5,102 nt of DNA from an uncultured Ignavibacteria bacterium (GTDB taxonomy: Bacteria > Bacteroidota > Ignavibacteria > Ignavibacteriales > Ignavibacteriaceae). Where the stretch lies: assembly GCA_937996765.1 (NCBI GenBank), contig CALKUG010000059.1, forward strand, positions 1 through 5,102. The letters are read 5' to 3'. Positions 1 through 5,102 of the stretch are shown here, piece by piece. Each line of letters opens with the position of its first letter. Within the stretch, counting starts at the first letter, position 1. Below the pieces are notes generated by a model, which saw only the letters and a program-made list of their open reading frames with translations, was not told where the DNA came from and searched no databases. The translations under genes and the position numbers were made by a program.

Positions 1-969
1 ATCCGCTCTGGTACTCAATTTACCCGCTATCGCTGCCTCAGTTAATCCTACGGCTGCTTGGTTTAATTGCTTTAAGGTATCTGCAATTTTCATGAGAGGA
101 GGTATCACTTCATCTTGATCGCTCAACGGTTTCATGGCGATATTCAGATTACCATCGGCAATCTGATACATATTACCTGCAAATGCATGGAGTGTATCTG
201 CAAAACCATCCATAGCAACACCCATACGACCAATCTCATCCTTGGTTTGGCTGTTCATACGGCTCTTTAACATACCTTTGCTGAACTCTTCGAGCATAGC
301 AAGAGCTTTATTAACAGGTTTTGAAATCATATTGGCAATAAACCAACCAAATCCCATCGCAATTAAAACACCTATAAGTGTAATGGTGATAAGAGTCATG
401 GATGTGCTTTCAGCCAAAGCAATATTTTGTTGATCAACATCGGAAGCTGCTTTTTCTGAAAGTTCTACCATTGCTTGAATTGCATTCTGTTCTTCTCTTG
501 ATGCTTTTGCCATATCACCTTTTATAAGATTAAATGCCTCGGCATCTTGATTATTTTTAGCAAGAGCAATTAAACGTTCTAAAGTTTGTCCGTATGCTAC
601 ACGAGTGCCTTTAAATGCTTCCAGTGCTTTCTTACCTGCATCATCATTAATTCTTGATTCAACAGAATCTGTAAATGTGTTAATTTCATTGCGATATGTT
701 TGAATTTTGTCTGCAAAGGATTGTATATCCGCATCGGTTTCTGCAAGAACAATATCCCTGCAGTTCAAGCGAATACGTTGAAACCGATTGTCTATTTTGC
801 CGAGATATACAATAGGTACGGTTTCATGCACATAAAGATCGCTTGAAGATTGAGCAAGTTCGTTACTTGACGAAATCCCTTGATATCCAATGATAGCCGC
901 AATTACGGCAACTACACCAAAACTGATTAACAGTTTAGCAGAAATTTTGAGATTGTTAAACCAGTTCAT
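1..969 (-). CDS. Transmembrane methyl-accepting chemotaxis protein, N-terminal part (3' end outside window)
   Basis: Chemoreceptor that senses outside the inner membrane and controls CheA. The frame is open from ATG at 969 to the left edge (323 codons), so the signalling hairpin is not visible. Seen: a short basic N terminus, TM1 at about residues 13-30, a mostly helical periplasmic region 31-190 resembling the four-helix-bundle MCP sensor family, and TM2 at about 191-213. A HAMP domain follows at about 214-265, starting at ISKPV with the conserved Pro218. After it come further HAMP-like segments: one around ADGNLNIAMKPLSDQDEV (271-288) and the start of another at AAIAGKLSTRAD (312-323). Poly-HAMP receptors of this type usually end in a standard MCP hairpin. 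The start is supported by AAGGAGT just upstream. The gene begins 37 nt after cheA and is probably co-transcribed with it. The ligand cannot be told from the sequence. The MCP call is firm even though the diagnostic signalling domain is missing here. Confidence 0.93.
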   Translation of the reverse strand, partial: MNWFNNLKISAKLLISFGVVAVIAAIIGYQGISSSNELAQSSSDLYVHETVPIVYLGKIDNRFQRIRLNCRDIVLAETDADIQSFADKIQTYRNEINTFTDSVESRINDDAGKKALEAFKGTRVAYGQTLERLIALAKNNQDAEAFNLIKGDMAKASREEQNAIQAMVELSEKAASDVDQQNIALAESTSMTLITITLIGVLIAMGFGWFIANMISKPVNKALAMLEEFSKGMLKSRMNSQTKDEIGRMGVAMDGFADTLHAFAGNMYQIADGNLNIAMKPLSDQDEVIPPLMKIADTLKQLNQAAVGLTEAAIAGKLSTRAD

Positions 970-973
970 AGGT

Positions 974-980
974 ACTCCTT
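974..980 (-). promoter_or_regulatory. Ribosome binding site of the MCP gene
   Basis: On the minus strand AAGGAGT lies 4 nt before the ATG at 969. It is the strongest Shine-Dalgarno sequence in the window and fixes the start of the receptor gene. A strong independent site fits a gene that follows cheA with a gap and is not translationally coupled to it. Confidence 0.8.
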
Positions 981-1006
981 ACCTTATTACTGAATTACGA
1001 TTGTAT

Positions 1007-3076
1007 TTATATTGCCTCGAGAAGATTTTTCTCGAGATGTTCTGCCATAGAGGCGAGTTTTAGAGTATCGAGAATGAGCGCTACCGAACCATCACCAAGA
1101 ATAGTAGCACCTGATATACCCTCGATATCACGATACATTTTACCCAAAGTTTTTAGCACGGTTTGATGCTGTCCAATTACCCTGTCAACAACAAACCCTA
1201 CTCGCATTCCTGCGATATCAGCGATTACCACCTGTTCAATCTCAGGATGGTTACCTGAAATGGTGAAAAACTCACGAAGGTCAATATATGGCACAATCTC
1301 ACCCCGGAGTTTTACAATATTTCTACCATGCGCATTTGCGCGGTTATTTTGAGTAAGCTCAATACATTCAGATACTGATGAAAGGGGCAGCACAAATGAA
1401 TTGTCCTCTACCTGTACCAATAATCCATCTATTATTGCAAGCGTTAAAGGTAGCTTAAGAGAAATTGTAGTTCCAACACCTTCAACACTATCTACTTCTA
1501 TAGATCCTCGCAAACTCTCAATAGCACGTTTAACCACATCCATGCCCACACCTCTTCCCGAAACATTGGTAACAGTTTTTGCCGTTGAAAAACCGGGAAG
1601 AAACATTAAATTATATACTTCGTGATCGGTCAATGTCTGATCTTCAGTTATTAAGCCATTCTGAATGGCTTTTTTAACTACCGCCTGTTTATTGATACCC
1701 GCACCATCATCCTTGATTTGAACTAATACATTACCCGCAGAATGAGCAGCTTGCAAGTGGATGGTACCTTTTTCAGGTTTACCTGCTTTACGCCTTTGCT
1801 CAGGTGTTTCAATACCGTGATCAATGCTGTTTCTAATAATATGAATAAGAGGGTCGTTTAATTTTTCGATAACAGTTTTATCGAGTTCTGTTTCTGCCCC
1901 TTCAGTAGTCATTTCGATATCTTTACCCAACTCTTGACTCAAATCTCTCACCAATCGGGTAAATTTACTAAATGTGGTTCCTATCGGTAGCATACGAATG
2001 TTTAAAGCACTATCTCTTAAATCCCATGTTAGACGTTCAACTTCTTCAGAAATGGCAATAAGCTGGGCATCGTTTTTCGAAAGAGCTGTTTGATTTAATC
2101 GTGCCTGAATGGTAACGAGCTCACCCACCAAATTAACCAACTCATCCAATTTCTCGGCACTTACTCTTATACTACTTGCGCTCTCGGTTTCATGTTTTGC
2201 CTCGGAAGGTTCTTTTCTCTTCTTTTGTGCAGAAACTAAATCAGGAACATACTTCTGTGCTTCAGATTCGATGCGTAGTTTAAACTCACTAAAAGAGAAA
2301 TCTTTTATCGTATCAAGTAAATTATCAAAGTAGCGGCTTATATGCTCCCATACAAGATCGCTATTTGAAACTTTCAGTTCTTCAATTTTGATTTCGCAAT
2401 CATCTTCAACAAAAATAAATACGTCTTTAATTGATTCGATTCTTTGCGTGGTATTTACCAATACATACCAGCCAAGTGCATTACTTTCAACATCCAACTC
2501 TGATAGAGTTCTGATTTTTTCCGAATCACATTTAATAACTGCACTACCAAGCTCTCTTAATTCCTCAAGTAGTGGTAACAAGTTAGTTCCACTGTTAAAA
2601 ATATGAGCCTCAGGGAAAAATTTCACCATAAATAAAGAAGATGTAGATGTAGAATCTTTTTTAATTTGTACGGGAGTTCGCTCTTCTTCTATCGCACTAA
2701 AACCTTGAACAATTCTCCTGAAGTTTTCTAAAAGATATGCGGTACGCTCTGCGTCAACGGTTTCCTCATCTTGTGCAAACAGCATCTGTTGAATATGGTC
2801 ACGCGCTTGAAGGGTAAGATCTATTAACTCTTTAGTTACTGTTAATTTATGATCACGGACGAGGTTATAACAAGTTTCGATGTCGTGCGTGAACATGGCA
2901 ATATCATCAAAACCAAACATACCCCCCGAACCTTTAATGGTATGAAGAGCGCGGAATATCTTACTAATAAGCTCTTCATTTTCTGTATCTTTCTCTAATT
3001 CGAGAAGCGAAAGTTCGAGGTCTGCTAAAAGCTCTTTTGCCTCAACACGAAATGCCTCAACATGTATATCGCTCAT
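1007..3076 (-). CDS. cheA: Chemotaxis histidine kinase CheA
   Basis: Cytoplasmic kinase of the chemoreceptor array; it autophosphorylates and transfers phosphate to CheY (and CheB where present). The 689 residues have the full CheA layout. P1/HPt is at about 1-105 with phospho-acceptor His45 in ALHTIKGSGG. A P2-like regulator-binding domain is at about 146-237, including DVFIFVEDDCEI (218-229). A charged linker covers about 240-302. P3 dimerisation helices are at about 303-365 (EKLDELVNLVGEL). The P4 ATPase has an N box HIIRNSIDHG (412-421), a G1 box DDGAG (456-460), FLPGFSTA (492-499) and a G2 box GRGVGMDVV (507-515). The P5 CheW-like domain covers about 545-685. All catalytic motifs look intact. 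The start overlaps the cheY stop as ATGA, with AAGGTGA 4 nt upstream (3081-3087), so translation is probably coupled to cheY. The gene ends with TAA at 1007-1009, just after a perfect inverted repeat. Confidence 0.98.
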   Translation of the reverse strand: MSDIHVEAFRVEAKELLADLELSLLELEKDTENEELISKIFRALHTIKGSGGMFGFDDIAMFTHDIETCYNLVRDHKLTVTKELIDLTLQARDHIQQMLFAQDEETVDAERTAYLLENFRRIVQGFSAIEEERTPVQIKKDSTSTSSLFMVKFFPEAHIFNSGTNLLPLLEELRELGSAVIKCDSEKIRTLSELDVESNALGWYVLVNTTQRIESIKDVFIFVEDDCEIKIEELKVSNSDLVWEHISRYFDNLLDTIKDFSFSEFKLRIESEAQKYVPDLVSAQKKRKEPSEAKHETESASSIRVSAEKLDELVNLVGELVTIQARLNQTALSKNDAQLIAISEEVERLTWDLRDSALNIRMLPIGTTFSKFTRLVRDLSQELGKDIEMTTEGAETELDKTVIEKLNDPLIHIIRNSIDHGIETPEQRRKAGKPEKGTIHLQAAHSAGNVLVQIKDDGAGINKQAVVKKAIQNGLITEDQTLTDHEVYNLMFLPGFSTAKTVTNVSGRGVGMDVVKRAIESLRGSIEVDSVEGVGTTISLKLPLTLAIIDGLLVQVEDNSFVLPLSSVSECIELTQNNRANAHGRNIVKLRGEIVPYIDLREFFTISGNHPEIEQVVIADIAGMRVGFVVDRVIGQHQTVLKTLGKMYRDIEGISGATILGDGSVALILDTLKLASMAEHLEKNLLEAI
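1016..1036. repeat. Perfect inverted repeat at the 3' end of cheA
   Basis: CTCGAGAA and TTCTCGAG form an 8-bp perfect stem around a 5-nt loop, inside the last codons of cheA (encoding LEKNLLE). The transcript could fold it into a hairpin, but no U-run follows it: the mRNA continues GGCAAUAUAAAUACAAUCG. It is therefore not a standard intrinsic terminator. A role in mRNA processing or stability between cheA and the receptor gene is possible. An 8-bp stem could also arise by chance in 5 kb. Confidence 0.45.
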
Positions 3077-3438
3077 CCTATCACCTTTTTAGTAACTGCT
3101 ACCAACTGTTCGGGTTTAAATGGTTTTACTATCCATCCCGTTGCACCTGCACTTTTGCCTTCGGCTTTTTTAGTCTCCTGTGATTCTGTTGTAAGCATAA
3201 TGATAGGAGTAAATTTATAGTTAGGGTTTGCCCTAAGATTTCTGATAAGTGTAATGCCATCCATTCTCGGCATATTCAAATCGGTTATCACTAAATGGAA
3301 GTGATCGCCACTTGCTTTTTGAAGACCATCTTCACCATCACAGGCTTCAGAAACCTCATATCCTGCATCTCTCAATGTAAATGCAACCATTTGCCTTACG
3401 CTTGCAGAATCATCAACTGTTAAAATCTTTTTTGCCAT
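3073..3438 (-). CDS. cheY: CheY-type single-domain response regulator
   Basis: Receives phosphate from CheA and acts as the diffusible output, usually on the flagellar switch. The 121 residues form one receiver domain with no output domain. The acidic pocket is Asp9 and Asp10 (LTVDDS), the phospho-acceptor is Asp53 (ITDLNMPRMDG), the switch Thr is Thr83 (IIMLTTES) and the conserved Lys is Lys105 (VKPF). The aromatic switch position, Tyr106 in E. coli CheY, is Trp102 here. The start at 3438 has an AGGAA (3451-3455) about 12 nt upstream, rather far but usable, and no better start is near. The stop overlaps the cheA start by 4 nt, which pairs this regulator with this kinase. Adjacency to the STAS gene recalls CheY1 of the Sinorhizobium che operon, which serves as a phosphate sink there. 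Whether this copy drives the motor or acts as a sink cannot be read from the sequence. Confidence 0.96.
   Translation of the reverse strand: MAKKILTVDDSASVRQMVAFTLRDAGYEVSEACDGEDGLQKASGDHFHLVITDLNMPRMDGITLIRNLRANPNYKFTPIIMLTTESQETKKAEGKSAGATGWIVKPFKPEQLVAVTKKVIG
3081..3087 (-). promoter_or_regulatory. Ribosome binding site of cheA, inside cheY
   Basis: AAGGTGA on the minus strand lies 4 nt before the cheA ATG and within the last codons of cheY. Together with the ATGA stop/start overlap it supports the N terminus directly at the HPt domain and suggests coupled translation of cheY and cheA. Confidence 0.65.
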
Positions 3439-3458
3439 AAAATTACTTTGTTCCTATC

Positions 3459-3731
3459 TTATTGTAACCGCAAAGGTTCACCTGATAACGAATTTGCTCG
3501 AGTTAGATTGCCCTCACTATCCGCGAAAATCCTAATCACTTTACCGCACTCTTGTGCAGAGTTATTAAGCCCAATTAACAACTGTATATAACTTGTATCT
3601 ATCTGATCTATCGATTGATGCTTAATCTCTATAGCATCCTTAGAGTCTAATGCTTTTAAGAAATCCGTTTTAATCTCAGCTGCCCTATTGATAGTTAGGT
3701 CACCTGTCATGATAATTTCATTTTCTGTCAT
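3459..3731 (-). CDS. Small STAS-domain protein, CheS-like by position
   Basis: A 90-residue soluble protein made of a single STAS (anti-sigma-factor antagonist-like) fold. Seen: an N-terminal strand (EIIMTGDLTI), a first helix, then the characteristic QIDTSYIQLLIGL segment at 43-55, where Ser47 sits at the position phosphorylated in SpoIIAA-type proteins. A helix and the strand VIRIFA (65-70) follow. The C-terminal helix region is short. The gene lies 9 nt after the MCP-like gene and 20 nt before cheY. A small gene in this position in alphaproteobacterial che operons is cheS, whose product binds CheA and accelerates CheY1-P dephosphorylation; a similar role here is inferred from position and fold. 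The ATG at 3731 has only a weak GAGA-type ribosome site overlapping the upstream stop, so coupling is likely. An internal ATG at 3710 is an alternative start but would remove most of the first strand. Confidence 0.88.
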   Translation of the reverse strand: MTENEIIMTGDLTINRAAEIKTDFLKALDSKDAIEIKHQSIDQIDTSYIQLLIGLNNSAQECGKVIRIFADSEGNLTRANSLSGEPLRLQ

Positions 3732-3740
3732 ATTTTTTTC

Positions 3741-5102
3741 TCAGAATAGTTCTATATTATCGTCAAATTCGGAATCACCCGATTTTTCATCATTGGTATC
3801 AAACAAGTCGATACCTTCTCCACCATCCATCACTGCATCATGAATTTCTCTCTCGCGCGACATGGTGTAGCGTGCCTTTAATCGTTCGATGCTCTCGGGT
3901 GAAGATTCAAGATCTCTATCACCCAGTGTTTCATGCAATTGCTCAATAAGCAGCTCAATTTGCTCAACCAATGCATTCGATTTTGATTCAAAATCCTCGT
4001 GAACAGTTATTGATTCAGCGAAAACTTCCATATCCTGTGATACGCCGGAGAAACCTTTTTTAATCTGCAACAACATACCATCAAGTTCATCGCTTGTATT
4101 GAGAATACGTTGTAAAACTTCGGAAATACCTTCAATAATTTGATTTAATTCCGAATCTCCGCCTTGTTGCGTATAGAAATTAGAATTACTTTGTAGTTCA
4201 TCGGCTTTTTTAATGATGTCTTTTAGTAAAGTGGCAGCAACTCCTGTGTCGGAACGTGAATTGGCAGAGAGTTTTTGTATTTCTTCGGCTAATACACCCA
4301 AAGTCGCACCTTCTTTGCCCGATCTTGCTGCACGAACAGCTGCATTTAATGCAATCAATTCAATTTCTTCACCAATTCCTTCAATTTCTTCAATAAAAGA
4401 GGAAAGAGCCGTAAGAGTGCTTCCAACGTTCACAAAGGTATCGTTAAGATGAGACATTTCGGTGGCAGAATTGAGAAAGTTAGCTTTCATTGATTCCAAA
4501 TGTTTCTCCAACATTGTAAGGAATGAACCACTTTCGTCTCCTCCGCCAAGCACCATATTTTCAGTATCTTTATAGATAATTGAAAGTTGAGCTCCCGCTT
4601 CATTAATGTTTTGTATCATCCCTTGTATTGCGTTCGAGAAGTCTGCACGTGAGTTTTGTAATTGTGCTGATTGAATTTTTGCGAGGTCCCGGCAAAACAA
4701 TAGCAAATGGATTCCGTTTTCGGGGTCTTTTTCAATTTCTTCTATTGCCTGTTGGGCATCCATAAATGCATGTGTAATATGCTCTACTTGCTGGCGTGTT
4801 ATATCGTGAAATTGCATTGCAACCACAATCTTACCAATCGATTTGTAAATTGCCTCGGCAGATGCTCCTAAGTTTTGAATTGAAGCAGAACATGAGTCAT
4901 TATGTTCAACAAAACCTTGCAACTCGATTCCCAATCTCGCAACAATTTGAGTATTTGCAGTTATTTGAGCTTTTTCTAATTTTAATATTTTTTGGTCGCT
5001 TTCCATTACCAATGAGTTAAGTTGCTTGGTTTGGTCTAACGTTTTTTTAACTTTATCTTTTATTACATTCGCAAGTTTTTCAACTGTTTCTGCAATATTC
5101 CT
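3741..5102 (-). CDS. MCP-related cytoplasmic protein with CheZ-like motif (5' end outside window)
   Basis: The frame is open to the right edge (453 residues visible plus TGA), so the true start lies beyond it; the TTG at 5012 is only an internal Leu codon. Numbering is from the first visible codon. The protein is almost entirely helical, with no membrane segment. At 97-104 it has QFHDITRQ, matching the D-x-T-x-Q active-site pattern of CheZ (Asp100, Gln104). At 237-282 lies an MCP-type hairpin with ELIALNAAVRAARSGKEG and VLAEEIQKLS. This hairpin is altered: the usual QTN before the tip is missing, and the Glu of NAA[IV]EAARAG is Arg. Near the C terminus come RLKARYTMSREREIHDAV (407-424) and an acidic, probably disordered tail with GIDLF and a terminal NIELF. 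As first visible gene of a che operon it may be a soluble receptor, a scaffold or a CheY-P phosphatase. The MCP relationship is well supported; the enzymatic role is a hypothesis. Confidence 0.85.
   Translation of the reverse strand, partial: RNIAETVEKLANVIKDKVKKTLDQTKQLNSLVMESDQKILKLEKAQITANTQIVARLGIELQGFVEHNDSCSASIQNLGASAEAIYKSIGKIVVAMQFHDITRQQVEHITHAFMDAQQAIEEIEKDPENGIHLLLFCRDLAKIQSAQLQNSRADFSNAIQGMIQNINEAGAQLSIIYKDTENMVLGGGDESGSFLTMLEKHLESMKANFLNSATEMSHLNDTFVNVGSTLTALSSFIEEIEGIGEEIELIALNAAVRAARSGKEGATLGVLAEEIQKLSANSRSDTGVAATLLKDIIKKADELQSNSNFYTQQGGDSELNQIIEGISEVLQRILNTSDELDGMLLQIKKGFSGVSQDMEVFAESITVHEDFESKSNALVEQIELLIEQLHETLGDRDLESSPESIERLKARYTMSREREIHDAVMDGGEGIDLFDTNDEKSGDSEFDDNIELF

Noticed and set aside
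242..433. Plus-strand ORF of 63 codons opposite the MCP gene
   Set aside because: Antisense shadow of the TM2/HAMP region of the receptor gene, which has clear domain structure in the minus-strand frame; no ribosome site or recognisable product.
970..1006. Promoter in the cheA-MCP gap, with a TACAAT-like -10
   Set aside because: No matching -35 at proper spacing and no sigma-28-type sequence seen; AT-rich sequence yields such hexamers easily.
1007..1040. Intrinsic terminator between cheA and the MCP gene
   Set aside because: The hairpin lies inside the cheA coding sequence and has no T-run after it on the transcribed strand.
1401..2606. Plus-strand ORFs of 72-74 codons opposite cheA (1401-1625, 2109-2333, 2388-2606)
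   Set aside because: Ser/Thr-rich low-information translations lying wholly within the strongly conserved cheA frame; shadows.
3741..5012. Treating the first gene as a complete 423-residue protein starting at TTG 5012
   Set aside because: The same frame stays open to the window edge and the coiled-coil sequence continues upstream, so the gene is 5'-partial.
4213..5020. Plus-strand ORFs opposite the MCP-like gene (4213-4452 and 4796-5020)
   Set aside because: Shadows of the minus-strand helical protein; no start signal or family resemblance.
1..5102. Mobile elements, CRISPR arrays, tRNA/rRNA genes, riboswitches
   Set aside because: The window is almost fully coding for one che operon; no spaced direct repeats, transposase-like frames, inverted terminal repeats or structured RNA patterns were noticed on either strand.

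Overview
The window is one continuous stretch of a bacterial chemotaxis (che-type chemosensory) operon. Every supported gene is on the minus strand, so transcription runs from the right edge to the left edge. In transcription order it holds: (1) the 3' part of a soluble, MCP-related helical protein (5102 down to 3741, 5' end outside the window); (2) a small STAS-domain protein (3731-3459); (3) a CheY-type single-domain response regulator (3438-3073); (4) a full-length CheA histidine kinase (3076-1007); (5) the N-terminal 323 codons of a transmembrane methyl-accepting chemotaxis protein (969-1, 3' end outside). Gaps are 9, 20, -4 (ATGA overlap) and 37 nt, and I see no convincing internal promoter or terminator, so this looks like one transcription unit running off both edges. 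No stretch over 300 nt lacks a gene.

The organism appears to be a motile or chemosensory Gram-negative-type bacterium with an AT-rich genome (roughly 40% GC by eye, not computed). The order receptor-like gene / STAS / cheY / cheA resembles the major che operon of alphaproteobacteria (icpA-cheS-cheY1-cheA in Sinorhizobium), and the CheA P2-like domain resembles those of alpha- and deltaproteobacteria. The low GC and the receptor types do not point clearly to a typical rhizobium, so I do not name a taxon. cheW, cheR, cheB and cheD are not visible; by analogy they may lie left of the window.

How the parts fit: the transmembrane MCP would sense through a periplasmic four-helix bundle and relay through HAMP modules to CheA, which autophosphorylates at His45 and passes phosphate to Asp53 of CheY. 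The STAS protein occupies the place of CheS, which in Sinorhizobium binds CheA and speeds CheY1-P dephosphorylation. The most unusual gene is the first. It keeps a recognisable but altered MCP hairpin, carries a Q-F-H-D-I-T-R-Q segment that matches the catalytic D-x-T-x-Q arrangement of the CheY-P phosphatase CheZ, and ends in an acidic tail with two similar short hydrophobic motifs (GIDLF and NIELF at the extreme C terminus), comparable in layout to the tethered CheY-binding peptide of CheZ. My leading hypothesis is a CheZ-like phosphatase or adaptor built on an MCP-like coiled coil. This is inferred from motifs and has not been tested.
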